Positions 41,490-52,666 of a DNA stretch of 64,000 nt are shown piece by piece; the stretch's first letter is position 1; each line of letters opens with the position of its first letter. The notes below the pieces were generated by a model. It did not search any database, was not told the DNA's origin, and saw only the letters and a program-made list of their open reading frames with translations. The translations under genes and the position numbers were made by a program. The stretch comes from Mermis nigrescens (Eukaryota > Nematoda > Enoplea > Mermithida > Mermithidae): positions 19,762,764 through 19,826,763 of the forward strand of contig JAVLUZ010000142.1 in the NCBI GenBank assembly GCA_036768485.1, read 5' to 3'.

Positions 41490-43440
41490 AATAACAAACA
41501 TTTATGTAGGTAATTATTTATGCAGTGTATCACTTCATATCTATAATTCATTTCCAGCACAAACAATATGTAAATCAACGATTTTACAAACTATTATTCA
41601 TCATACTATTGACACATTAATCATGCCATCCCATTTCCAACATATTCACCCGTCAGAGCACTGTGATCTAATTGACTACGCGCGCGTGGGCTCTGCATCC
41701 CCTTTTTATAGGTCATTTTTCCAGTCATGCTAGAAAATTCAGCGCGAATCAATTTGATCCGCTGTTGACGGATTTCACAGAGGTCTAAAAAAGATAAGTT
41801 TTGCGCTTTTTCCTACCAATCGCACATCAGTCTTCTAAAAGTTGTCCAATCCCATCGTCGCCTGTGGTGAATATAGAAAGTAGTTCGATTTCTGTGATAC
41901 AGTAATATTTGTGATTAGATAATTTTCATAAAGGAAGGTACTTGATCAAATGCGTTCAGGCTTTACTAAGATCAGTAACAAGACCAAACTTGTGTTCAAC
42001 AAATTTTTACTAATACCATATTCTATCGTTTCTATAATTCCATTCCTCCCTAATGTTTATGTCCCTCCTACATCCGTACCAATCATTTCGGATCATGTAA
42101 TCGTCTGTTTCATTGAACTTTGAATGTCCCTTATTTATCCGGACAAAACTACTGGGGTTGAAAATTACCTCCCTCATAATTTTATGTAAATGTCCTTTAA
42201 ACTAATGCGGTAAACGTGATATTCTACAGTATAATGAGTTACAAGGAGTCAAACACATCCGCCTAATGGTGTTATCAATTACCTACTTCATGTTTATATG
42301 TAAATGTCCTTTAAAACCTATGCTATTTACTTTATATTCTACAGTATAATGAGTTCCAAGCAGTAAAACACATCCGCATGTCTGTTTTTCATTCCATCTA
42401 GTCTGTTTCATTGTACTTTGAACGTCACACATTTACCCGCACACACCTAATGGGGGTATAAATTATATGGTGTTATCAATTACCTACTTCATGATTTTAT
42501 GTAAATGTCCTTTAAACTTATTCTATTTACTTTATATTCTACAGTATAATGAAACACATCCGCAGGTCTGTTTTTTATTCCATATAGTCTGTTTCATTGT
42601 ACTTTGAACGTCCCACATTTACCCGCACCCACCTCATGGGAGTAAAATTACCTACTTCCTGGTCCTTTACACTAATGTAGTAAACATGATATGTTACAGT
42701 ATAATGAGTTACGAGGAGTCAAACACATCCGCATGTCTCTTTATTATTCCAAATAAACTTATCACATGACTAATTGGTTCAGGATCGCTTCACTCTTTCT
42801 CTAATTCTGCTTCGCCTTTCCTCTGTCATATTTCCATCAGCTTTGCAGCTTGAACGTTCCGGTTTTCTTTCCGCGGCTGCCACTTGCGCTGGTCTTCGTT
42901 TGTTCTAACACCTCTATGCTTCTCCTATCGCGGTTCGCTGGTTCCGAAACTCATTTTTCTCGGAATGATACCCTTAATCAGGCAGATGCAATGAATGAAT
43001 GAATGAATGAATGAATGAAATAATTTATTACTGAAACGCGACAAGTACGAAGGATGTAAAAGAGTAATAAAACGTACGGTCAAAAGAATAAAAGCGTACA
43101 GCAAAAGGCAACGAGCGAGTCATGAAAATGACGATTTAAGCCCGCCCTCTAATAAATAAATAAATAATAATCTAATAAATCCTCTTGTAAATACCCTCTA
43201 ATAAATCATACAGTAAGTACTGCTGCTAGGCATGACGATCTGTAATTTTGTTCCTGCTGCTGTATCCTACTTATGCGAATTGAACTACTGTTCTGTCCAA
43301 ATTCATGCAACTAAATCCACAAGAGAGCAACCAACTTATGCGAAATAGATCATATAAATCCTTAACTACCTTAGGATGCACACCCATACATACACACATA
43401 TATGTACAATGTATATGTGGGCAGGTACCTACATATACCT
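41490..43440. other. Merlin interior, noncoding with tandem units
   Basis: No second gene found. At about 42100-42780 diverged tandem units share atgtaaatgtcctttaaac, attctacagtataatgag, aaacacatccgcatgtctg and gtctgtttcattgtactttg, spaced roughly 190-290 bp. Microsatellites (GAAT)n at 42990-43018 and (AATA)n near 43152-43165 follow. Confidence 0.6.
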
Positions 43441-43454
43441 TTTGGCTAAAGTTT

Positions 43455-44509
43455 CTAATATGGTTTTGCCTCCGATTTTCCTAAAAATAATTTTTTCTGA
43501 TAGATTCGAGGACGCTGAGTCCAGAAATGAACAGCGTTAAGGGGGCTGACGAGTATTTGTGGAGATGGAGCCCTTCAAACTTGCAAAAAACGTGATTATT
43601 TCGATGTTCTTAGGGCTCTATCTCCACAAATATTCGTCAGCCCCCTAAACGCTTTTGTTTTCTGGACTCAGCGTTGTCGAATCTATCAGAAAAAATTATT
43701 TTAGGAGAATCGGTGACAAAAAAATTTAAAAAAAAATTATGCAAAAAAAATTATGCTAAACCCCATTTTTAACATTTCTACATTACAGTTCTGACGTTAA
43801 AAAAGCGTAAAAACACTGTTTTCGGGAAAATTGAGAAAAAACCATATTAGATAAAATTTGGTGATTAGATCCATGCGAGCTAAATTTTTGGCAAATAGAT
43901 ACTTGCCCACAACTCACCAGCTTGCTTATACGAACATCTTAGGCTTAGGCTTAGAAAGTGTATTCACATTGGTGCCAGCTGATGGTCTAAGCCTGAGACA
44001 ATTGGGGCAAAAATTGCGGAGTGAGCGAAGCGAGCGGAGCAATTTTTGCCCCAATTGTGCCTTAGGCTTAGACCATCAGCTGGCACTAATTTGATATGCA
44101 CGGCAAGTCTAAAATAATAACCGTGATGAATCGATTGCACCCTGCTTCGGCTTTGTTAACGTCAGAACTGTAATGTAGAAATGTTAAAAATTGGGTTTAG
44201 CATAATTTTTTCTTCTTTTGCATAATTTTTTTTCAAAAAATTTTTTTGTCATTGATTCTCCTAAAAACAATTTATCCTGATAGATTCGAGAACGCTGAGT
44301 CCAGAAAATATAAAGCGTTTAGGCGGTTGACGAATATTTGTGGAGATAGAGCCCTCAGAACATTGAAATAATCACATTTTTTGTAAGTTTGAAGGGCTCT
44401 ATCTCCACAAATATTCGTCAGCCCCCCAAACGCTTTTTTCTGGACTCAGCGTCTTCGAATCTATCAGAAAAAAGTATTTTTAAGAGAATCGGAGACAAAA
44501 CCATATTAG
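43455..44509. repeat. 1.05 kb long inverted repeat made of hairpins
   Basis: The left arm (43455 to about 43815) and right arm (about 44155-44509) are near-exact reverse complements starting CTAATATGGTTTTG. Each arm is itself a hairpin: GACGCTGAGTCCAGAAA and GGAGATxGAGCCCT pair with copies about 150 bp on. The centre is the palindrome at 43965-44094. The inner ends meet at gttctgacgttaa and its complement. It lies inside the Merlin element. No duplication is visible at its borders. Confidence 0.85.
43965..44094. repeat. Palindromic hairpin, second copy
   Basis: Arms attggtgccagctgatggtc and gaccatcagctggcactaat enclose TAAGCC and GGGGCAAAAATTGC with its complement. Next to it, at 43939-43954, sit two to three TTAGGC-like hexamers. 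Confidence 0.85.
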
Positions 44510-44639
44510 AAAAAATTCTTAAGATACATACCTAAGTCGAAAATGTCATAAACATGTGTGTCAACGGAACAGAGAAAACAATCGAAAAGTTTTACTGGAT
44601 AGTACGAAACAATTGTTGATATAATAAGCCTCTGTACTG

Positions 44640-44880
44640 TACTATTTACGAATTTATTATTTATAAGAATCAATAACATTGCAAGTGATGGCGCAGTGGT
44701 GTGCGGCGCTCATTAATGTGCGTTCGAATTTCATGGAGAGGGTTCGAAACCCTCTACTGATAGAGTTTGGCTTATTCTGTTTTTCAAGCAGAAAAACGTT
44801 GGTACCTAACGCCTGCATTAGGTACCAACGTTGGTGTTTAACACAAAATTGGGTATCAACGTTGGTATCTAAGCAGTGCC
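44640..44880. repeat. Merlin right terminal inverted repeat with tRNA-like boxes
   Basis: On the plus strand tggcgcagtggt (from 44688, A box) and ggttcgaaacc (from 44740, B box) are 52 bases apart, as in tRNA genes. I cannot fold a complete cloverleaf, so I call it tRNA-like, not a tRNA gene. The ACCAACGTTGGT palindromes lie outside. Confidence 0.8.
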
Positions 44881-45030
44881 CTTCGTGTCGAATTGATTTT
44901 TTTAAATTATTTGTCATTTATTTTTAGGCCGCGCTGCGCCAATTGCTGCAATTTCATTGCAAAAATACGTTTAAGAGAGGTAAAATTTTGAAATTTTTGT
45001 GCGCTTCGCGCCATTTCGATAAATTATTAT

Positions 45031-45489
45031 TTTAATTCTTTCGATGAGATTCCAGAAATTCGCTAAAAGGCACTACTGGAGGTCTGTTAATGCCGTTTTA
45101 GGAGATAGAACATATATCTTATCTTTATATTCATTACATTACACTAAATTTACGATTAAAAATATTCAAAAACTCGTTTGGGATCTCGCCGTTTTATGTA
45201 GGACTGACTTCCTGAAAAAAACATCGGTTTTTCCACATGAGCGCCCAATTTTTAAACGTTTTTTAGACCCCCCCTTCCCGAAATATGAACCAAAATTTGG
45301 AATGTGGAAAAAATTTATTTTGGGTATGTTTCACATTGTGAACCAAATCACTTGGAAAAAAGGGTGGGAGGGCGTCATCACACTTGTGCGAATTGTTTCT
45401 CTCGCGTTGCTCGCACTTCTACTAGCATCTTAGTATTTAGCATTTGCAAAGACAGTGGGAGGAAGGGGAATTTTGTCGACCAGTATATA
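45031..45489. other. Noncoding, no element bounded
   Basis: AT-rich sequence with an open frame (45044-45433) that has no recognisable similarity. I do not call it a gene. Confidence 0.45.
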
Positions 45490-46565
45490 TAGTGCTGGCC
45501 TCTAAAAAAACCATTTTCATGTTTTTGGCTTATAACTTCAGAACAAATAGCATTGAAGAACTCAACAAACACCTATTTTTGACAGCTGCCCTAGGCCTAT
45601 AACTTGCTGCATGGAAGAATTTTTAAGCGCCATATTTCATAGCAACCTTGCATGAAATACGATATTTTGAATAAAAACCACTTTTTCCGAAAAAAACCAT
45701 GGGAACTAAAAAAACCACCCCCAAAATGTTATGCGAAGTGCATGGTTGGCTGCGTGAAACAGTTAGTTGACCTTAAATAATCACAATTTTGAAAAAAATT
45801 CATTTTTTACGATATTTCCGTTCATTTTATCACATTTATATAAGAATCAATAATTTTTTCCGAATTTCATTAAAAGTTCTATAAATTTCACAAATAAAGT
45901 CTTCAAGTGATAAAGACAACTCTAGGTAAGTCTCTTATACATCCTCTGCAAGAAATCAGTGCAAAATTATGCAACTTGATGAAAAGTAATTTCGTTGCCA
46001 TGGCAACGTATACTTAGCATTGGTCTTTTTTTAGGTTACAGTGGTTTTTTTAGGTTACAATCGAACTTTTTTGGCAGTTTTTGGGGTGATTCTTATTTCT
46101 TGTGAAAAATAAATATCAGGCATCATGAAAGGTGCTACGAGGCACATTCCTGCTAAGTTTTGTAAAAATTGGCGCTGGTTTTTTTAGGTTACAACTGGTT
46201 TTTTTAGGTCTGGCTTTGAAGGTATACTGTAGCTATGTGGATGACATAGGAGAACTAAATTTTTTCTGACATTAGTCTGCAAGGGAGTCTAACATTAAAA
46301 CATCACCAAATATGAATACGGGTAGAAATACTGACCCTAAAAATGCTTTAAAAAAATCATAAAAATGGCAATTTTTAGGAACTTTTCGACAAATTTGTAT
46401 CTCAAGTTTCTGAATGATCCGGAAAGTGACCAGGGGTCAGTTGTAATCCTCACGGCATAGCTTGTTCGCCAGTATAATATCATCAGTCATCTCCTTTTGG
46501 TTATGGAAAAAAGGGGTGGTTTTTTTTAGTTTACAAATCGACTGGTTTTTTAGAGGCCACCACTA
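45490..46565. mobile_element. 1.08 kb TAGTGCTGGCC element, copy 1
   Basis: Ends TAGTGCTGGCCTCTAAAAAA and, inward from the right, TAGTGGTGGCCTCTAAAAAA are flanked by TA on both sides. Subterminal TAAAAAAACCA motifs at the left are mirrored by TGGTTTTTTTAGGTTACA motifs at the right. It is nearly identical to copy 2 at 48294-49380. No 8-bp duplication is visible at either copy, so TA duplication (Tc1/mariner-like) or loss of a longer duplication are both possible. Confidence 0.8.
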
Positions 46566-46963
46566 TACCATTTTCGGGCTAAAAAGGCGCTTTAAAATTT
46601 TATCCCCTCCCTATAATTCCCGTGCTGTGCATCACACAAGGGAATAGGGAGGGGTGAGAGAGGTGTTACCCCTCCCTCAGATTTTGAACAACCTGGTAAT
46701 GTCAGGCAATTTCGGTGAAACATAAGTTGCTGCTGAGAAAATTGAGATTTTATAGTTAAAAAATAAGGATCAGTTAACTAAAACTTCCGTCAGTCTTGTC
46801 ATTTTACTGCAAAAGTACTAATTTTTGCACAGTCTTGCATTTTCTTAATTATCTGTAGCATAATAGTGAATTAGGTATCCACTTAATGTATTATTAAGAT
46901 TTGAAAAAATACATTCCAAAATTGAATTTATCTACCTTTTGACCTCAAAATAGACATTTTAAT
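46566..46963. other. AT-rich spacer
   Basis: No gene or bounded element recognised between two transposons. Confidence 0.4.
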
Positions 46964-46971
46964 ATGCTTAC

Positions 46972-48149
46972 TAGTGATGTCCTGGGCACTGGCACCAGCA
47001 CCGGCACCGGCGCCCACTGGCGCCAGTGCCTACGCCGGTGCCTAAGCACTGGCGCCGGTGCCTAAGCACCGGCACTGGCGCCGAGTAGCCTAAGCACCGG
47101 CACCGGGCCGGTGCTAGGCTGGTACCGGCGCCGGTGCCGGTGCTAGATAAAAGAGAAAAATTAGTGTAAAAAGAATAATTGAAGCTCATTTATCACCAAT
47201 TAATGAATAAAGGCACAAAAAGGTAGCATTTTGTTAATAAAATCTTCTGATTAGCATAGTGAAGCATTTTGACTGAACTTCAGAACAAGTCTTCGAGCTT
47301 TAAAAATGAATTATTCATTTAACGAAACAACACATCTTATTGAAAACATCAATTAACAGCAAGAAGCGTGGACACTAATAAATAAAGTAAATTAAAATTA
47401 AAAACATTGACATATATGTAGAGTGGAAAGTTCTTCTAATTCTACCATCTGTAGGCAAGAAGGATGAGTACTACAGAGTAGTTTTCAACTTAATTTCATC
47501 AAATCCATTTTAATTTTTTCATTTCTTGAGCAGAAGACCGTAAAACGCAGCTAGAATTTTAAAATAGTTTTTATGCAAAACTTTTTCCTGCAAATTATTC
47601 AGAAAAAGCTTGTTAAAACTTTGTAAATGAACTTCTATGTAAGTCTTTCGCATTACTAATATATCCCAGGTTTGTTTTCAGAGACTTTTGAAAATGTGAA
47701 ATGATAAACTCAAATAATTCAACCTCAAAAAGTTTTTGTGCCTATTTTCATGTTTGTTTCTTACTAGTTGAATATTTAACTAATGCACTAAAACCAAATT
47801 TCGATTTGACTAAAGAATCAACTACTGCACAAGCCAATCTTGATTGCACTACACTTAAACTTATAATACACTATTTAACTTTTATTTTTCTTCGAATTTC
47901 AATTTTATTACAATTTTTTGTTTGTTTAATGCTTAAGTGAGAAAATTAATATGTATTCATAAATTAAAAATAATGAAGTCGTTACTAACCAAATGAAATT
48001 TCGCCCTTAATATGTATATCCGGTGAAAAATAGGTACAAATTTAAACCTTTTTGAAGAAGCATAGTACACTATATAAGATGCTAATGTAGCACCGGCGCC
48101 GGTACAGGGGTACCGGCACCGGTAAAAAAGCGGCACCGGGACATCACTA
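46972..48149. mobile_element. hAT-like element with GGCACCGGCGCC arrays
   Basis: Ends are TAGTGATGTCCTGGGC and, inward from the right, TAGTGATGTCCCGG. The perfect 8-bp duplication atgcttac is at 46964-46971 and 48150-48157. A long GCACCGGCGCC array (46982-47145) and a shorter one (48090-48140) are subterminal. The interior is AT-rich and lacks a transposase. Confidence 0.9.
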
Positions 48150-48293
48150 ATGCTTACGTAGATAAAAATATTATTGAATTATCAGGTAAAAATGCATATT
48201 GTGATCCATGTTTACTATGTGACAGTTTTTGAACTGTACCTCCCTCTGATCGCTCCTACCTCGCCCATCTACGCAGTTTATGATGCCTGTGTA

Positions 48294-49380
48294 TAGTGCT
48301 GGCCTCTAAAAAAACCATTTTCATGTTTTTGGCTTATAACTTCAGAACAAATAGCATTGAAGAAGTCAACAAACACCTATTTTTGACAGCTGCCCTAGGC
48401 CTATAACTTGCTGCATGGAAGAATTTTTAAGCGCCATATTTCATAGCAAGTTTGCATGAAATACGAAATTTTGAATAAAAACCACTTTTTCCTAAAAAAA
48501 CCATGGGAACTAAAAAAACCACCCCCAAAATGTTATGCGAAGTGCATGGTTGGCAGCGTAAAACAGTTAGTTGACCTTAAATGATCACAATTTTGAAAAA
48601 AATTCATTTTTAACGATATTTCCGTTCATTTTATCACATTTATATAAAAATCAATAATTTTTTCTGAATTTCATTAAAAGTTCTATAAATTTCACAAATA
48701 AAGTCTTCAAGTGATAAAAACGACTCTAGGTAAGTCTCTTCTACATCCTCTACAAGAAATCAGTGCAAAATTATGCAACTTGATGAATAGTAATTTCGTT
48801 GCCATGGCAACGTATACTTAGCATTGGTCTTTTTTTAGGTTACAGTGGTTTTTTTAGGTTACAATCGAACTTTTTTGGCAGTTTTTGGGGTGATTCTTAT
48901 TTTTTGTGGAAAATAAATATCAGGCATCATGAAAGGTGCTACGAGGCACATTCCTGCTAAGTTTTGTAAAAATTGGTGCTGGTTTTTTTAGGTTACAACT
49001 GGTTTTTTTAGGTTTGGCTTTGAAGGTATACTGTAGCTATGTGGATGACATGGGAGAACTAAATTTTTTCTGACATTAGTCTGCAAGGGAGCCTAACGTG
49101 AAAACATAAAAGATTCCACCAAATATGAATACGGTTAGAAATACTGACCCTCAAAAATGCTTTAAAAAAATCATAAAAATGGCAATTTTTAGGAACTTTT
49201 CGACAAATTTATATCTCAAGTTTCTGAATGATCCGGAAAGCGACCAGGGGTCAGTTGTAATCCTCACGGCATAGCTTGTTCGCCAGTATAATATCATCAG
49301 TCATCTCCTTTTGGTTATGGAAAAAAGGGGTGGTTGTTTTTAGGTTACAAATCGACTGGTTTTTTTAGAGGCCAGCACTA
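48294..49380. mobile_element. 1.09 kb TAGTGCTGGCC element, copy 2
   Basis: Same orientation and near-identical to copy 1 (45490-46565), with a few substitutions and a small insertion near 49100. Flanks differ from copy 1 beyond the TA, so this is a second insertion and not a segmental duplication. Confidence 0.82.
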
Positions 49381-49393
49381 TACCTATAGGCAG

Positions 49394-51383
49394 TAGGGAT
49401 GCAACGGGTAGTGAATTTTGGTGTATTCGGGTTCGGGTTTGGGTTCGGGTAGTTCATCCATGTTTATTCGGGTTCGGGTAGTCTACTTCAATTTATTCGG
49501 GTTCGGGTATCAAAATCAATACCCGATCGGGTTCGGGTTCGGGTATTTCAGTAAGTATATAAGAATACCAGTGTATAGCGAATTTCTTAGGTACATGCAG
49601 TGTTTCTTTTTTGTACAAAGTCCGTTTGTATATACATGTACAAAGATGGTCTCCAAAAGTCTTTGTACATTTTGTACATGCAAATTTTTGTGTATGTAAT
49701 ATGCAAATTCTGCCATTTTAAAGATATGTAGGACAAACAATTACTCATTTCTGCCCGAAGCGCCGAAAATTTTCGGGAATTTTACGCCTTTTTACAGTTT
49801 TTGTCTTCCCAAAAATCTTTGTTCATTTTGTACACACAAATTTTTGGGTAATATAATGTGGTACAGTAGCGATTTTAGCGTGGTAAAAACAGAGTTGTTC
49901 AACTTTTTGGTAGTAAATTTTAGCTAATTTCTGGGTCTATAAGGGCAAAATCACTCAAAATTGTCTTGCAAATTCTGCCATTTTAAAAATATATAGGACA
50001 AACAATTACTCATTTCGACGCGAAGCCCCGAAAATTTTTAGGAATTTTCCACCTTTTTACAGTTTTTGTCTTCCCAAAAATCGTTGCACATTTTGTACAC
50101 ACAAATTTCCAGGTACTATAATATGGTGCAGTAGCGATTTTAGTGTGGTAAAAACAGAGTTGTTCGACTTTTGGTAGTGTATTTTAGCTAATTTCTGGGT
50201 CTCTAAAGGCAAAATTACTAAGAATAGTCTTAAAACGGCGCGAAGCGCCGAAAAATTTCACATTTTTCCATTGTAAATGCAAATTCTGCCAAGGAAAAAC
50301 AATTACTCATTCCGACGCGAAGCTCCGAAAATTTTTAGGAATTTACCACCTTTTTACAGTTTTTGTCTTCCCAAAAATCTTTGCACATTTTGTACACACA
50401 AATTTTTGGGTACTATAATATGGTACAGTAGCGATTTTAGTGTGGTAAAAACAGAGTTGTTCGACTTTTGGTAGTGTATTTCAGCTAATTTCTGGGTCTC
50501 TTAGGGCAACAATCCCTATTTGAAATGCAATTTCTGCTATTATCATTTCGGCATGAAGCGCCGAAAATTTTTGCGAGTTTCAGACCTTTTTTCAAATTTT
50601 GTTTTTCTAAAACGTCTTAGTACATCGGTAAAAATCTTTGCCGAGTACAAAAAACACTGGTTGCATGTAAGCCAGATGTTACAATTTTTATTATTATTAG
50701 ATGCGTAGTGCTTAATTATTCAAAATGTTTCACTTAAATTTCCAGTGATTTTCCTTCCTCCTCTCAGTGTGTAAGAACGCTAATGTAAATGAGAGGTAGC
50801 GCTCTGTGTATTGTGTCTGATATACATCTACAATACAACATTAACAACGAAATTTCTTGCATGGAGAAACTGCCGAAAAACTGTTATTCGTGAAGTTTAA
50901 TTTGATATAAACCAAGTTTAATTACGACCGAAGAAGCAATGTTTAGCATTTTATACGATATCATTTGGCAATCGTTTTGTGAAATAAAAAGGTTAAAAAT
51001 CCACGTGAACCGTTTGAAATATACCACTTAATATATACATAGCCGTTTATGTGTACTTGATAACTAAATGAAATTCAGCGTTTTAGGGTCGAGCAAACTG
51101 AAAACGGCGCAAAAAGCCGGAAAATTTTGAATCTTTGACATACAATTTTGGGATTTTAGAGCTTAAAAATACCTCGAATGAACCCAAATAAAATCCATAA
51201 ACATTCGGGTACGGGTTCGGGTGGTTATAATAATTTTATTCGGGTTCGGGTTCGGGTAGTCAAGTTCACTTTATTCGGGTTCGGGTAGTCAAGTTCACTT
51301 TATTCGGGTTCGGGTTCGGGTCCTGAATTTTGTTCGGGTACCCGAGTATTCGGGTTCGAGTTCGGGTACTTGTTGCATCCCTC
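49394..51383. mobile_element. hAT-like element with CGGGTTCGGGTT arrays
   Basis: The left end is TAGGGATGCAACGGG; the right end inward is GAGGGATGCAACAAG. The perfect 8-bp duplication ataggcag is at 49386-49393 and 51384-51391. GGGTTCGGGTTC arrays lie at 49425-49550 and 51205-51375. The interior has three tandem copies of an about 270-bp unit (tttttgtcttcccaaaaatc ... gtagcgattttagtgtgg) and GGCGCGAAGCGCC hairpins near 49750, 50236 and 50555. The same interior unit occurs in 55713-57982. Confidence 0.9.
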
Positions 51384-51391
51384 ATAGGCAG

Positions 51392-51920
51392 ACATGATCA
51401 TGGGGGATAAAAATTTCACCCCCGCCCCAGAAGTTTTTTCACTTCCCCCTGGAATTCGCGATTTTTCAAGTCTGTGAAAATTTCCTGAAAATCCGCAGAA
51501 AAGGTGCTCTTTAATCGTTTTTCTATTTGCTCAAAGTGTCAAGTTTTCGGTACTTCGCGCTATATACTCACGTTGTAACTAAATTTTGTTCAATTTATTC
51601 GACTTTAAATTTTTTTCCAAATTTTTTGTGTTTTTATGCTCTAGAAAGATAGAGCATCGTCACAAACGCAGATATTGATGTTTTGAACGCGTATCCACTA
51701 TTTGTAGGCCCAAATGAGGCACTTTAAAATTTCACCCCCCTACCCTTTCTCCTTAGTATTCCCATGCAGTCCTATAGGCATAGGTGGGCAATGCCGCGCC
51801 ACCAAGTGGCGCCAGAAGGCACTTCGGTGCCTTCAGAACCCCAGCTGGGCGGCGCCAGAAAAAACAGTTTTTGATTGGGGGGGTAGCATTTTTTGACCCA
51901 AAAATAAAAAAGTGAGAAAA
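51392..51920. repeat. GC-end MITE-like region
   Basis: The region starts gacatgatcatgggggat and holds CCCCC-rich and TTTTT-rich blocks similar to a segment near 56300 (catgatcatggtggtg). The right part includes the segment gcgccagaaggcacttcggtgcc. No duplications resolved, no gene seen. Confidence 0.35.
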
Positions 51921-51924
51921 TGAT

Positions 51925-52376
51925 ACAACCAACCAACTAGCCAACCAACCAATCAACTAACCGGTCAACTAACCAGCCAACTATCGAACCAACCAACCAA
52001 CCAACCGGCCAAACAACCAACCAACTAGCCGACTAACCAACCAAATAACCGGCCAACTAACTAGCCAACTAGCCAACCAAACAACCTCCTACCCAACCAA
52101 ACAACTAACCAACTGGCCAAACAAACAACCATCAACCAACCAACCATACCAACCAACCGCTCAACCAACCAACTAGTCAACAACCAACCAACTAGCCAAC
52201 CAACCAACCAACTAGCCAACCAAACAACCAACCAACCAGCTAAACAACCAAACAACTAGCCAACAACACTACCAACCAACCGGCCAAAGAACCAACCAAC
52301 TAGCCAACCAACCAAGTAACACCAACCAACCAACTAACCAATCAAACAGCCAACCAACCGGCTAAACAACCAACCT
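51925..52376. repeat. CAAC-rich satellite, about 450 bp
   Basis: An irregular tandem array of ccaaccaaccaactag- and ccaaccaaacaacc-type units based on a CAAC tetranucleotide. Trp/Leu/Val-rich open frames on the opposite strand are repeat artefacts. Confidence 0.9.
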
Positions 52377-52397
52377 CAACAAAAGGGACCCCGGTAC

Positions 52398-52658
52398 CAT
52401 ACCTGGGCGTGGGGAAGGTTTGGTTTGGGTATGCACCCCCCGAGAAACCAAAATACCCCCCAGAAATCAAAATACCCCCCAGAATTCAATTTTTGAAATT
52501 TTTTGTTGTTTTTTTCCGCAATTTTTTGATGCTAATGGATAGTGCTCGATGAGAATCGTTGAAAAATGGTGTTTTTTCGCCGTACCACCATTTTTAGGGC
52601 CATTTTTTGACCTTTGAAAAAATCTTGCACCCCAGAACTTTGGAGCCGCCCACTTATG
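52398..52658. mobile_element. MITE of the ACATGGGCGTGGGG family, perfect TSD
   Basis: The element starts CATACCTGGGCGTGGGG and ends GCCGCCCACTTATG. The perfect duplication cccggtac is at 52390-52397 and 52659-52666. Reverse orientation to the 38663 copy. Confidence 0.92.
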
Positions 52659-52666
52659 CCCGGTAC

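Larger units (their letters stand above)
39693..44880 (-). mobile_element. Merlin-type DNA transposon, 5.2 kb
   Basis: Long inverted ends (39693 to about 39940 and about 44640 to 44880, roughly 245 bp) start GGCACTGCTTAGGTACCAAC and GGCACTGCTTAGATACCAAC. The perfect 8-bp target duplication cttcgtgt is at 39685-39692 and 44881-44888. The transposase on the minus strand (40475-41474) is of the IS1016/ISXO2 type that defines Merlin. Long ends, GG start and 8-9 bp duplications are typical of that superfamily. The frame has at least two shifts, so this copy is probably inactive. The rest is filled with nested repeats: palindromes, tandem units near 42100-42780 and a 1 kb inverted repeat. Confidence 0.9.

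Noticed and set aside
43937..43955. TTAGGC hexamers as a telomere repeat
   Set aside because: Only two to three copies, inside a palindromic repeat within a transposon; no array.
51925..52255. Trp/Leu/Val-rich minus-strand frame resembling a membrane protein
   Set aside because: It is a translation of the CAAC-based satellite.
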